Source: an uncultured Pelagibacteraceae bacterium | Lineage (GTDB): Bacteria > Pseudomonadota > Alphaproteobacteria > Pelagibacterales > Pelagibacteraceae | Direction of reading: 5' to 3' | Assembly (NCBI GenBank): GCA_902560185.1 | Contig: CACEKW010000003.1 | Coordinates: 1-59,765 of the forward strand | Length of the DNA: 59,765 nt | Part shown: positions 7,979-16,327 of the stretch, in pieces | How the letters are laid out: the number at the start of each line of letters is the position of its first letter | Numbering within the stretch: position 1 is the first letter of the stretch | Program-made: the position numbers and the translations under genes | Notes under the pieces: generated by a model | The model's database searches: none | Seen by the model: only the letters and a program-made list of their open reading frames with translations | Told to the model about the DNA's origin: nothing

Positions 7979-8063
7979 TGGTGGGCGAAGAGAGAATCGA
8001 ACTCTCACTTCTTGCGAAACACGATTTTGAGTCGTGCGCGTCTACCAGTTCCGCCATTCGCCC
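7979..8063 (-). tRNA. tRNA-Leu (anticodon CAA)
   Basis: On the minus strand the acceptor arms GGGCGAA/TTCGCCC pair fully, the anticodon stem is CACGA/TCGTG around CTCAAAA (anticodon CAA, reading UUG), there is a long variable arm as expected for tRNA-Leu, and the T-arm is GAGAG-TTCGATT-CTCTC. CCA is encoded (7981-7979). The acyl-CoA synthetase start codon follows after AATT. Confidence 0.97.
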
Positions 8064-8067
8064 TAGT

Positions 8068-8088
8068 TATTTAATAATTTATTAAATA
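8068..8088. repeat. A/T-only inverted repeat upstream of tRNA-Leu
   Basis: Two perfect 10-bp arms around a single central base, consisting only of A and T. It lies between the tRNA-Leu 5' end and its candidate -10 box, and 34 nt upstream of the divergent dedA-like start. In such A/T-rich DNA it may be chance. Confidence 0.4.
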
Positions 8089-8093
8089 GTATA
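8088..8093 (-). promoter_or_regulatory. Putative -10 box of tRNA-Leu
   Basis: TATACT on the minus strand, 24 nt upstream of the mature tRNA 5' end, matching the hexamer and spacing seen at tRNA-Arg. The -35 region is not recognisable, so confidence is low. Confidence 0.35.
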
Positions 8094-8121
8094 AGAACTA
8101 AAATTATATTAAAACCAAAAA

Positions 8122-8727
8122 ATGTTTAAAAGTCTTTACAAAAAATGTTTAGATTTAGCAGCTCACAAAAGTTCTAAATATTATTTGGCAATAGTCTCCT
8201 TTATTGAAAGTTCATTTTTTCCTATTCCGCCAGATGTAATGGTTATTCCAATGGTAATATCAAAAAAAAATGATTTTATTAAAATCTTTCTTATAACTAC
8301 AATTTTTTCAGTTTTGGGTGGTATACTTGGTTACTTAATTGGTGCGTTTTTTTTTGAATTTGGAGCACACATTATGAGTTTTTATGGTTATGAGGACAAG
8401 TTATCAAAAATTAAAGAAAACTTAGTTAATAGTAATGGTTTTTATGCTTGGTTAGGAGTACTTTTTTTAGCTGGCTTTACTCCTCTTCCATATAAAGTTT
8501 TTACAATTGCAAGTGGCCTGATAGGATTTAACTTTTTAGTCTTTGTTTTAATAAGTTTAATTTCCCGAGGATTAAGATTTTTCATCGTATCATACCTTTC
8601 TTATAAGTTCGGTGATTTATTTAATGAATATATGGATAAGCATGGGTCAAAATGGTTTACAATAATTGGAATATTAATTGTTATTATTGGCTTAATAATT
8701 TATTTGATTTTTAAATCTCATGTTTAA
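8122..8727 (+). CDS. DedA/YqaA-family inner-membrane protein
   Basis: The 201-residue protein has a re-entrant/transmembrane pattern of the SNARE-associated (DedA, PF09335) fold: SFIESSFFPIPPDVMVIPMV near 27-46, GFTPLPYKVFTIASGL near 117-132, and a C-terminal hydrophobic helix. DedA-type proteins are implicated in lipid carrier or phospholipid flipping across the inner membrane; the YqaA subgroup is the common alphaproteobacterial form. Its last 8 nt overlap dsbB, so the two are probably co-expressed. Confidence 0.85.
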   Translation: MFKSLYKKCLDLAAHKSSKYYLAIVSFIESSFFPIPPDVMVIPMVISKKNDFIKIFLITTIFSVLGGILGYLIGAFFFEFGAHIMSFYGYEDKLSKIKENLVNSNGFYAWLGVLFLAGFTPLPYKVFTIASGLIGFNFLVFVLISLISRGLRFFIVSYLSYKFGDLFNEYMDKHGSKWFTIIGILIVIIGLIIYLIFKSHV

Positions 8728-9202
8728 TCTTAAAACTGAAATTTACTTGAGAATAATTTTTCTATTTAGTCTAATAGCTTTGATTTCTGCTTATTTTATA
8801 GAGCATGTTCTGGGCCACCAACCATGTAATTTATGTTTGATAGAGAGAATTCCTTATGGGTTAAGTATAATTTTGATATCTCTAATGTTTATCATAAAGA
8901 AAAATGAAAATTTCTTTATTTTGCTTTTAATACTAACTTTTATTTTTTCTTTTTTTATTTCATTGTATCATTTCGGCATAGAACAAGGCATTTTTCAAGA
9001 ATCAACTGTTTGTGGTGTAAAAAACTTTTCTGAAAATGTAAATAAAGAGGAATTACTAAATCAACTAAGTGAAAAGACTATAAGCTGTAAAGATGTGACA
9101 TTTAGGATTTTAGGATTATCACTAACTACTATTAATATTGTAATTAGTATATTATTTATTATAACCCTAGCAAAAATTTTTACTAAATATGAAAAAAACT
9201 GA
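8720..9202 (+). CDS. dsbB: Disulfide bond formation protein DsbB
   Basis: Four predicted membrane helices, the first periplasmic loop with the quinone-coupled pair C-N-L-C in HQPCNLCLIERIPYG (residues ~35-49) and a second loop with the interacting Cys pair in TVCGVKNF and TISCKD. DsbB reoxidises DsbA and passes electrons to ubiquinone. At 160 residues it is typical. It overlaps the DedA-like gene by 8 nt and coq7 by 14 nt, placing a quinone user beside a quinone biosynthesis gene. Confidence 0.92.
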   Translation: MFNLKTEIYLRIIFLFSLIALISAYFIEHVLGHQPCNLCLIERIPYGLSIILISLMFIIKKNENFFILLLILTFIFSFFISLYHFGIEQGIFQESTVCGVKNFSENVNKEELLNQLSEKTISCKDVTFRILGLSLTTINIVISILFIITLAKIFTKYEKN

Positions 9203-9719
9203 GAGAAGAGTTGAAGAATTTATTAGAGTTGACCATGCAGGCGAGAGGGGTGCTGTCAAAATTTATGAAGGTCAGTTATTAGCTTTAAATACAATTGTCA
9301 AAAATGACAATTTAAAAAAAACAATTGAGGATATGAAAGAACATGAGGTTGAACATTGTCAATTTTTTGAAAACGAAATAAAAAAAAGAAATATTGAGCC
9401 AACAAAATTTTTGCCATTGTGGGATCTGCTAGGTGTAGGTTTAGGTTTTGGGTCAACTATTCTTGGGAAAAAAGCAGCTATGCTATGTACTGCCTCCGTT
9501 GAAGAAGTAATAGATAAACATTACCAAGACCAAATAAATCAACTTGGTCCAAAAGAAAAAAATCTAAAAAAGAAAATTATAAAATTCAGAGAAGATGAGC
9601 TTCATCATAAGGATATTGCTTATGAAAAAGGAGCTACCAAAAAAGGCATTTACTCAATTTTGGATAAAATAATAAAAACAGGTTCAAAAATTGCAATTCG
9701 AATATCAGAAAAAGTATAA
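9189..9719 (+). CDS. coq7: Ubiquinone biosynthesis hydroxylase Coq7
   Basis: A ferritin-like di-iron monooxygenase of 176 residues with the expected ligands: E in IRVDHAGERGAVKIYEGQ, EHEVEH (~51-56), EEVIDKHY (~105-112), and EDELHH (~137-142). It hydroxylates 5-demethoxyubiquinone, the penultimate ring step of ubiquinone synthesis, at the inner membrane. The start is inside the dsbB 3' end. It is convergent with the HNH gene, only 3 nt apart, with no visible terminator. Confidence 0.95.
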   Translation: MKKTERRVEEFIRVDHAGERGAVKIYEGQLLALNTIVKNDNLKKTIEDMKEHEVEHCQFFENEIKKRNIEPTKFLPLWDLLGVGLGFGSTILGKKAAMLCTASVEEVIDKHYQDQINQLGPKEKNLKKKIIKFREDELHHKDIAYEKGATKKGIYSILDKIIKTGSKIAIRISEKV

Positions 9720-9722
9720 AAC

Positions 9723-10292
9723 TTAAGCTTCTAATTCAACATCCCAATATAAATAATCCATCCAGCTTTTATGTAAATAATTTGGGGGAAAATTTTTTCC
9801 ATTACGATGTAAATCTTCTGTTGAAGGTTGATAAGGATGTTGGGCCAGTTTCATGCCCGATAATTTTAATAGTTTGCCTCCTTTTTTAACGTTACAAGCA
9901 GAACATGCTGTGACGACGTTATCCCAATTAGTTTCTCCACCTTTTGATCTAGGCAATAAATGATCAAAAGTTAATTCCTCGTTGCTGCCACAATACTGGC
10001 AGGAAAATTTATCTCTCAGAAAAACATTAAATCTTGTAAAACTTGGTTTAGATTGAGGAACAATATAATCTTTTAGAGCAATTACACTAGGCAATTGCAT
10101 ATTTAATGAAGGACTTCTTACTACACGATCGTAATTACTTACTATAATTACACGATCTAAAAAAACTGATTTAACAGTATCCTGCCATGACCATAGTGAT
10201 AGAGGATAGTAGCTCAATGGTCTATAATCAGCATTTAAAACTAGTGCAGGACATTTTTCTAGTGAAACATCTTGATCAATAAAATTATTCAT
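9723..10292 (-). CDS. HNH nuclease-fold protein
   Basis: The 189-residue protein has a C-terminal HNH domain: CQYCGSNEELTFDHLLPRSKGG with a second pair CSAC, the four Cys forming a zinc site and DH being the catalytic start (about residues 98-142). The N-terminal half (VLNADYRPLSYYPLSLWSW) is conserved among alphaproteobacterial single-copy HNH proteins, which occur in core regions rather than next to restriction or phage genes. Its physiological role is not known to me. It is followed by no obvious terminator, being nearly abutted by coq7. Confidence 0.9.
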   Translation of the reverse strand: MNNFIDQDVSLEKCPALVLNADYRPLSYYPLSLWSWQDTVKSVFLDRVIIVSNYDRVVRSPSLNMQLPSVIALKDYIVPQSKPSFTRFNVFLRDKFSCQYCGSNEELTFDHLLPRSKGGETNWDNVVTACSACNVKKGGKLLKLSGMKLAQHPYQPSTEDLHRNGKNFPPNYLHKSWMDYLYWDVELEA

Positions 10293-10329
10293 AACAAATT
10301 TTAACTTAAATAAAAATTTTTTTCAATAT

Positions 10330-10989
10330 TTAGAAATTATTAAATTTTTTTAAGATATAATTCAATGCAATACTTGAAGCATTTACAGGAATATGATGGT
10401 CACAATTTTTTATGAGATGCGTCTCAATGTCTATGTTATTTCTCATAAAAAAATCTTTTGCCTCTAACAGAAAATTTGGCGATACAACTTGATCAGAATC
10501 ACCATGAATTAACAAAATACTTGATGAGTTTTTTTTTCTCAATTTCAAATCCTTTTCATCAATAATTTTTCCAGAAAAACCCACAACACAATTAAAAGGT
10601 TCTTCAGAAGTAAGTCCTAAGTTTATTGACATCATGCAGCCTTGGCTAAAACCAGATAAACAAATTTGTTTATTTTCAAAATTAAATTCATTTTTAATTT
10701 CATCAATAAATTTTGATAACTTTTTTTCAGCCTTTATAGATTGATCCAAAATATACTCTGGATCATCTTTGCTTAAATCAAACCACTGATATCCATTTGG
10801 GTTTATACTGCATGGTTCATGACCATTAGGACAAATAAAAATAGTATTAGGTAAATGTCTTTTCCAGTTCAGTGAGAGCATACTAATATCCTTGCCATCA
10901 CCGCCATAACCATGAAGTAAGATGATAGCATTTTTAATCTTTTTATTAGTCTCTGGTTTAACCATTACTGAGTCTAGGCAAAATGTCAT
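10330..10989 (-). CDS. Alpha/beta-hydrolase, carboxylesterase/phospholipase family
   Basis: The 219-residue protein matches the small cytosolic esterase family (PF02230, YpfH/Est-like): HGYGGDG oxyanion region near 26-32, nucleophile elbow GFSQGC near 113-118, and Asp and His in HGDSDQVVSP and CDHHIP. These hydrolyse short-chain esters or acyl-proteins. It has no signal peptide. It precedes the HNH gene on the same strand by 37 nt. Confidence 0.9.
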   Translation of the reverse strand: MTFCLDSVMVKPETNKKIKNAIILLHGYGGDGKDISMLSLNWKRHLPNTIFICPNGHEPCSINPNGYQWFDLSKDDPEYILDQSIKAEKKLSKFIDEIKNEFNFENKQICLSGFSQGCMMSINLGLTSEEPFNCVVGFSGKIIDEKDLKLRKKNSSSILLIHGDSDQVVSPNFLLEAKDFFMRNNIDIETHLIKNCDHHIPVNASSIALNYILKKFNNF

Positions 10990-11038
10990 AGTGTATGAAT
11001 TATGTTTTTTTATTTTAAAAACACCCTACAATACCTTC

Positions 11039-11242
11039 ATGTTATCTGGAATAGTAGTTAAAATATTATCTATAATTTTGTTAATGGCGGTTGGGATTGT
11101 TTTAATTCTTGGTATCGGAACTTTATTTAAAGGTGGTGAAACCAGCAAAAAATATTCAAATAAATTAATGCAGTTAAGAGTTTTGCTTCAATTTATTGCA
11201 ATAATTGCTTTGGTTGGTTTTGCATATTTTTTCAAAAATTAG
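11039..11242 (+). CDS. Small twin-transmembrane HIG1-domain protein
   Basis: I place the start at ATG 11039 because the coding pattern and homology begin there; upstream codons of the longer frame overlap the divergent esterase gene. The 67-residue product has two hydrophobic helices (about 3-25 and 47-65) separated by GGETSKKYSNKLMQLRVLLQ, matching the HIG_1_N (PF04588) loop. Alphaproteobacterial members are related to mitochondrial respiratory supercomplex factors; an inner-membrane role near cytochrome oxidase is inference. It overlaps the convergent thioredoxin-like gene by 4 nt. Confidence 0.85.
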   Translation: MLSGIVVKILSIILLMAVGIVLILGIGTLFKGGETSKKYSNKLMQLRVLLQFIAIIALVGFAYFFKN

Positions 11243-11748
11243 TTGTAACTAGCCAACCATTCAACAAAATTTTTTTCCTTAAAATCTATTGACCCAACAA
11301 TTCTTGCAAACTCATATCCATCCTTGTTTATCAAAATTGTAGTGGGCACTCCTCTTAGTCCAAACTTTTTCGCTAAGGTAATTGGTGAGTCGAAATATAT
11401 CTTAAGATTATCTATACCTAAATCCTCAAAAAATTTAGAGGCTTTTTCTAAATTATCCTGACCAACATTAATCGGAAATATTTTTAAATTGTTTAAATTT
11501 TTTTGAGATTGCAATTGATCAAGAGATGGCATTTCCTCTTTACATGGGGCACACCAAGTTGCCCAAAAATTGAGTAAAACCAAATTGCCTTCAAATTGAT
11601 CAAGTTGAATTTCATTACTCTGATCATCTAAAAACGTTAATCCATCATATTTTTTAAGCTCTTTATTGATAACAAGATTTTTTATATCTTTGATTTCTGC
11701 TGCAACACAATTAGATATTAAAAAAGCAAATAATATTAAAAATCTCAT
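11239..11748 (-). CDS. TlpA/ResA-like periplasmic thiol-disulfide oxidoreductase
   Basis: An N-terminal signal peptide (about residues 1-17) is followed by a thioredoxin fold with active site WATWCAPCKEEMPSL near 68-82 and cis-Pro segment GVPTT near 134-138. TlpA/ResA proteins reduce apocytochrome c or CuA-site cysteines. A Cys in the signal region (ISNC) is a poor lipobox, so I regard the protein as soluble or signal-anchored. It is divergent from argH with 24 nt between start codons. Confidence 0.9.
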   Translation of the reverse strand: MRFLILFAFLISNCVAAEIKDIKNLVINKELKKYDGLTFLDDQSNEIQLDQFEGNLVLLNFWATWCAPCKEEMPSLDQLQSQKNLNNLKIFPINVGQDNLEKASKFFEDLGIDNLKIYFDSPITLAKKFGLRGVPTTILINKDGYEFARIVGSIDFKEKNFVEWLASYN

Positions 11749-11772
11749 GTTAAATAGGTATAATTAATTATC

Positions 11773-13164
11773 ATGTCGAAAAATAAAAACAACCAGGCAA
11801 TATGGGGCAATAGAATAAAAAAAAACACTTCATCAATTTTTCAAAAAGTGGGAAGTTCTATAGATGTTGATAAGAGACTATATAAAGAGGATATAAATGG
11901 ATCAATTGCACATTCCGAAATGTTATTTAAACAAAAAATTATCACTTTTAAAATAAAGAATAAGATTGTTTATGGTTTAAACAAAATCAAAAAAGAAATA
12001 GCGAACAAAAAATTTGAATTTAATAAAAAGTATGAGGATATTCATATAAATATTGAAAAAAGACTTTTCGAAATAATTGGTGAAGATGCGGGTTTTATTC
12101 ACACAGCACGATCAAGAAATGATCAAGTGATCACAGACTTGAAAATTTGGATGAAATCATCAACCAAAGAAATTAATGTTCTATTAGATACTATTATTAA
12201 AAGTGTAATAAAAGCAGCAGAAAAAAATATATATACTCTTATGCCTGGATTTACTCATTTAAAAAATGCTCAGCCAGTTTCATTTGGCCACTATTTGATG
12301 GCTTATGTTGAAATGTTTAAAAGAGATAAAAAGAGATTCATAAATAATCTAGATAGTTTAAATGAAAATCCTTTAGGTGTCGCTGCTTTAACTGGAACCT
12401 CTTTCAATATTGATAGAAATTACACCACAAAAAAACTTGGATTTACAAAACCAACTAATAACTCAATAGATACAATTTCTGACAGGGATTTTGTGCTAGA
12501 TTTTCTTTACTCTGTTTCAGTCTGTGCCATGCATATTTCTAGAATAGCTGAGGAACTTATCATATGGAACTCTGATGCTTTCAAGTTAATAAATTTATCA
12601 GATAAAGTTGTAACTGGTTCTTCGATAATGCCACAAAAAAAAAATCCAGATTTGCTGGAATTTTTACGAGGAAAGTCTGGAATTATTTATGGTAATTTGT
12701 TTTCTATGCTTACAATTTTAAAAAGTTTACCTTTATCTTACTACAAAGATCTTCAGGACGATAAGGAAATTGTTTTTAAATCTAATGATACACTACAAAA
12801 TTGTTTAAAAATACTTGATGAGATTCTTAAAAATTTTACACCAAATAAAAAGCAAATGATAGAATTAGCTAACTCAGGATATTTGACTGCAACTGATCTT
12901 GCAGATTATCTCGTAAAAAATCACTCAATGCCATTTAGAAAAGCATATAAAGTGACTGCTAATATTGTGAACTTTGCTGAAAAAAAGAAAAAAAAACTCG
13001 ATCAATTAACGCTGGCTGAACTTAAAAAAATTGAACCAAAACTATCAAATGATGTATTAAAAGTGTTTGATTTAAAGAATTCTGTAAATTCTAAGAAATC
13101 ATATGGTGGAACATCTTTTGATAATATTAAAAAAATGATATTGAAATATAAAAGAAAAAAATGA
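11773..13164 (+). CDS. argH: Argininosuccinate lyase
   Basis: 463 residues of the fumarase/aspartase superfamily with signature GSSIMPQKKNPD near 281-292, HTARSRNDQV near 112-121 and TPGFTHLKNAQPV-type central segment. It cleaves argininosuccinate to arginine and fumarate, the last step of arginine synthesis. It is first in argH-lptM-lysA-plsC; its stop overlaps the lptM start (ATGA), a layout shared with many proteobacteria. Confidence 0.97.
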   Translation: MSKNKNNQAIWGNRIKKNTSSIFQKVGSSIDVDKRLYKEDINGSIAHSEMLFKQKIITFKIKNKIVYGLNKIKKEIANKKFEFNKKYEDIHINIEKRLFEIIGEDAGFIHTARSRNDQVITDLKIWMKSSTKEINVLLDTIIKSVIKAAEKNIYTLMPGFTHLKNAQPVSFGHYLMAYVEMFKRDKKRFINNLDSLNENPLGVAALTGTSFNIDRNYTTKKLGFTKPTNNSIDTISDRDFVLDFLYSVSVCAMHISRIAEELIIWNSDAFKLINLSDKVVTGSSIMPQKKNPDLLEFLRGKSGIIYGNLFSMLTILKSLPLSYYKDLQDDKEIVFKSNDTLQNCLKILDEILKNFTPNKKQMIELANSGYLTATDLADYLVKNHSMPFRKAYKVTANIVNFAEKKKKKLDQLTLAELKKIEPKLSNDVLKVFDLKNSVNSKKSYGGTSFDNIKKMILKYKRKK

Positions 13165-13292
13165 AAAAAAAGATTATTTTAGCAATAATTGTATTTTCTA
13201 CATTGATCGCTTGTGGAAAAAAAGGAGACCCAGTCTATAAAGAATCTCAAAGTAATTCAAAAATACCAAGCTACTTTCAAAATAAAGCTTAA
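13161..13292 (+). CDS. lptM: Small lipoprotein LptM
   Basis: A 43-residue protein between argH and lysA, overlapping both (ATGA with argH, TAATG with lysA). Signal sequence with lipobox LIAC (Cys18) followed immediately by GKKGDP, the hallmark of LptM (formerly YifL), which in E. coli aids oxidative maturation of the LPS translocon LptD. It is normally found beside lysA in proteobacteria, which supports the call. Whether it serves LptD here is inference. Confidence 0.85.
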   Translation: MKKKIILAIIVFSTLIACGKKGDPVYKESQSNSKIPSYFQNKA

Positions 13293-14503
13293 TGAGATTT
13301 TTAAATAGTAAACTTAAGATTGAAAATACAATCCTGCAAAATATTGCTAAAAAATATGGAACACCTGCATATTGCTACTCGTATAAACAACTTAGAGAAA
13401 ATATAAATGATTTTAAAAAAAATTTTAAATCCATATCACCATTAATTTGTTTTGCTATTAAATCAAATACTAACTTAAATTTAATAAAAGAAATAAAAAA
13501 ATTTGGACTTGGGGCAGATGTTGTATCAATGGGTGAATTAATGTTAGCTCTTAAGGCTGGAATTAGTCCAAAGAAGATTGTTTTTTCAGGAGTTGGTAAG
13601 ACTTCCAAAGAAATTAATTTTGCAATTGATAAAAATATTTTATTAATAAATTCAGAGTCCAAAAGCGAAATCATAGAAATTGATAAAATTGCTAAAATAA
13701 AAAAAAAACAAGTTAATATTGGTATTAGATTAAACCCAAATACTGATGCGAAAACTTTGAGCCAAATATCGACAGGTAAAAAAGATAATAAATTTGGAGT
13801 TAATGATAAAACATTTTTTGAACTTGTAAGATATTGTAAGAATTCTAAAAATATTAATTTAAAATGTTTAAGTGTTCATATTGGAAGTCAAATTTTAGAT
13901 CATAAACCCTATGAAAAAATGTTAAGAATATTAGATAAAATCATCAAAAAAACCCAATATAAATTTGATTTTATTGACCTTGGGGGAGGTATGGGCATCC
14001 CATACAATAATGATAAAAAACTAAATTATAAAAAATATCATTCAGCAATTAAAAAATTTTTAAAAAATAAAAAATCTCAGATTATATTTGAGCCAGGTAG
14101 ATCAATAATCGGCAATACAGGAGTTTTAATATCAAAAGTAATTTACATAAAAGAGAGTTATAAAAAAAATTTTGTTATTCTAGATGCTGCTATGAATGAT
14201 TTAATGAGACCCGCACTTTATGGTGCAGTACATCGCATCTTACCTTTGTTAAAAAGAGGTAAAAAATCAAAGAAAATTTATGAATTTGTTGGCCCAATTT
14301 GCGAAAGCACTGATAAGTTTACGTCCATAAAAAATTTTCAAGAACTAAAAGAGAAAGATTTTATCGCAATTTGCGATGTAGGTGCCTATGGTATATCACT
14401 CAGTTCTAATTATAATCTTAGACCTAAACCTATAGAAATATTAATTAATGGATCTAAAATAAGAGTAGTTAAAAAAAGACAAAAGCACCATGAGATAATT
14501 TAG
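13292..14503 (+). CDS. lysA: Diaminopimelate decarboxylase
   Basis: 403 residues of the PLP-dependent fold-type III decarboxylases: FAIKSNTN with the Schiff-base Lys near residue 54, HIGSQ near 197, GGGMG near 232 and CESTDKF near 329. It converts meso-diaminopimelate to lysine. The start overlaps the lptM stop. Poly-A tracts are frequent, consistent with the host composition. Confidence 0.96.
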   Translation: MRFLNSKLKIENTILQNIAKKYGTPAYCYSYKQLRENINDFKKNFKSISPLICFAIKSNTNLNLIKEIKKFGLGADVVSMGELMLALKAGISPKKIVFSGVGKTSKEINFAIDKNILLINSESKSEIIEIDKIAKIKKKQVNIGIRLNPNTDAKTLSQISTGKKDNKFGVNDKTFFELVRYCKNSKNINLKCLSVHIGSQILDHKPYEKMLRILDKIIKKTQYKFDFIDLGGGMGIPYNNDKKLNYKKYHSAIKKFLKNKKSQIIFEPGRSIIGNTGVLISKVIYIKESYKKNFVILDAAMNDLMRPALYGAVHRILPLLKRGKKSKKIYEFVGPICESTDKFTSIKNFQELKEKDFIAICDVGAYGISLSSNYNLRPKPIEILINGSKIRVVKKRQKHHEII

Positions 14504-14516
14504 CTTTTGATAATTA

Positions 14517-15218
14517 ATGATAAGAAATTTTCTATTTTCAATTTTCTTTTTTTCAGGAATAATTTTAATTTCAATTATTTTTTTGCCAGCATTAATCTTA
14601 CCACAAAAATTTACACTTTTTGGTGGGAAATTAATGGGTTATTGGGCTGCTATTTGTTTAAAAATTTTCTTGTCCACAAAAATCATAGTCAAAGGTAAAG
14701 AAAATTTAATTAAAAATGAAAAATTTTTTATTGCTTCCTCTCATCAATCTATGTTTGAAACTTTTTTCCTACAAACGATTTTTAATTCTCCTGTATTTAT
14801 CTTAAAAAAAGAATTACTTATGATACCTATTTTTGGCTGGTACTTAAAAAAAATAGGATCAATTTCTATCAAAAGAAATAAGGTATCGAAAGAAAACATC
14901 AATTTTTTTGAAGATATTTCTAAAATAATTGCAAATACAAATCGACCAATAATAATTTTTCCTCAAGGAACTCGAGTATTACCCCACGAACAACCTCCAT
15001 TTAAAAAAGGTGCATCAAGGATTTATGAAGAATTGAAAATAAAATGCCAACCGGTTGCTATTAATTCTGGTTACGTCTGGCCAAAAAAAGGAAAAAAAGA
15101 TATTAACAAAACAATTACAATTTCAATTTTGGAACCTATCAAACCTGATTATTCCAAGGAAGAATTTTTAGGGATTTTAGAGAAAACTATATATTCTGAA
15201 CTTAAATTGCTAAATTAA
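14517..15218 (+). CDS. plsC: 1-acyl-sn-glycerol-3-phosphate acyltransferase
   Basis: 233 residues with an N-terminal membrane segment and the PlsC fold. The catalytic HX4D motif appears as HQSMFE (His76, Glu81) and the block III motif as FPQGTR (148-153) in place of FPEGTR. The enzyme makes phosphatidic acid from lysophosphatidic acid at the inner membrane. Glu for the usual Asp is a conservative change, so activity is still expected. It follows lysA by 13 nt and is convergent with dnaN, overlapping by 4 nt. Confidence 0.92.
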   Translation: MIRNFLFSIFFFSGIILISIIFLPALILPQKFTLFGGKLMGYWAAICLKIFLSTKIIVKGKENLIKNEKFFIASSHQSMFETFFLQTIFNSPVFILKKELLMIPIFGWYLKKIGSISIKRNKVSKENINFFEDISKIIANTNRPIIIFPQGTRVLPHEQPPFKKGASRIYEELKIKCQPVAINSGYVWPKKGKKDINKTITISILEPIKPDYSKEEFLGILEKTIYSELKLLN

Positions 15219-16327
15219 CCTTTCATAGGCATAACTACAAAAATACTATCGAAATCACCAGGATCTTTGATTAGCGCGGGTGAACCTGAATCATTTAGAA
15301 ACATTTCAATATTATTTCCATCTAATTGTGAAGCAACATCTATAAGATATTTAGAATTAAAACTAATTTCTAAATCATGATCAAATTTCACTACAAGGGA
15401 TTCTTTTCCATCACCGCTGTTGGTATTATTTACAGACAAATCTAGTTTATCTTTACTTAAGCTAAATTTTACACCATCTTTTTTATCAAGCGATACTGAG
15501 GCTACTCTATCCACCGAACTTTGAAAAATTTTAAGGTCAATTTCTAATTTTTTTTGATTATTTTTTGGAATTACTTGAATGTAATTAGGAAATTTTCCAT
15601 CTATTAACTTAGAAATTAAAATACTATTATTTAATTCAAATTTTATCTTAGATTTCATATTTGAAATTTTTACTTCACCATCATAGTTTTCTAATAATGA
15701 ACTTAATTGAAAAATAGTCTTTTTAGGTAATATAATCGGTTCAAAAATTTTTTTTTCATTTAATCTGAGTTTAGAAATGGACATACGATGACTATCAGTT
15801 GATACTGCTGTTAAGTAATTTTTATCCTCAACCTCTGTTTGATGAAAATAAATTCCACTTAAATAATGTCTGGTCTCATCATTTGACACAGAAAATTTAC
15901 ATTTATTTAGCAACTTTAATAGGTCTTTTGATTTAAGGCTAAATTCATTCTCATTAAAATTTTCATCTGTTAAAGGAAATTCCGAAGCGGGCATACAATT
16001 TAAATTAAAAATAGATTTTTCTGATTCTAGATGAAGTTTGCTATTGTCTGTTAAAGTTAAATTTATTTTTTTTCCTGATGAGAGTTTTCTAACAATATCA
16101 TACATAGTAGACGATGTAGTGGTTGTTTTTCCTTCCTCTATGACTTCGACGTTATTTATTTGATTAATAAATATTAAGTCTAAATCTGTCGCTGTTATAG
16201 TGAGTTTTGAATTTTGTGCATCGAGCAATATGTTTGACAATATTGGAAGTGTACTTCGTTTTTCTATGACTCCTTGACAATAATTTAATGCTTGCTGTAG
16301 GTCTTGTTGGTTTACATTAAATTTCAT
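15215..16327 (-). CDS. dnaN: DNA polymerase III sliding clamp (beta subunit)
   Basis: 370 residues in three tandem clamp domains; it starts MKFNVNQQDLQQALNYCQGVIEKRSTLPILSNILL and ends in VVMPMKG, matching the conserved MPMR/K C-terminus that lines the protein-binding groove. It forms the ring-shaped processivity clamp. Its start overlaps the dnaA 3' end by 11 nt, giving a dnaA-dnaN unit. No recF follows. Confidence 0.96.
   Translation of the reverse strand: MKFNVNQQDLQQALNYCQGVIEKRSTLPILSNILLDAQNSKLTITATDLDLIFINQINNVEVIEEGKTTTTSSTMYDIVRKLSSGKKINLTLTDNSKLHLESEKSIFNLNCMPASEFPLTDENFNENEFSLKSKDLLKLLNKCKFSVSNDETRHYLSGIYFHQTEVEDKNYLTAVSTDSHRMSISKLRLNEKKIFEPIILPKKTIFQLSSLLENYDGEVKISNMKSKIKFELNNSILISKLIDGKFPNYIQVIPKNNQKKLEIDLKIFQSSVDRVASVSLDKKDGVKFSLSKDKLDLSVNNTNSGDGKESLVVKFDHDLEISFNSKYLIDVASQLDGNNIEMFLNDSGSPALIKDPGDFDSIFVVMPMKG

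Noticed and set aside
10922-11038. Upstream extension of the HIG1-like gene
   Set aside because: It lies antisense to the esterase N-terminus; the HIG1 fold starts at the ATG at 11039.
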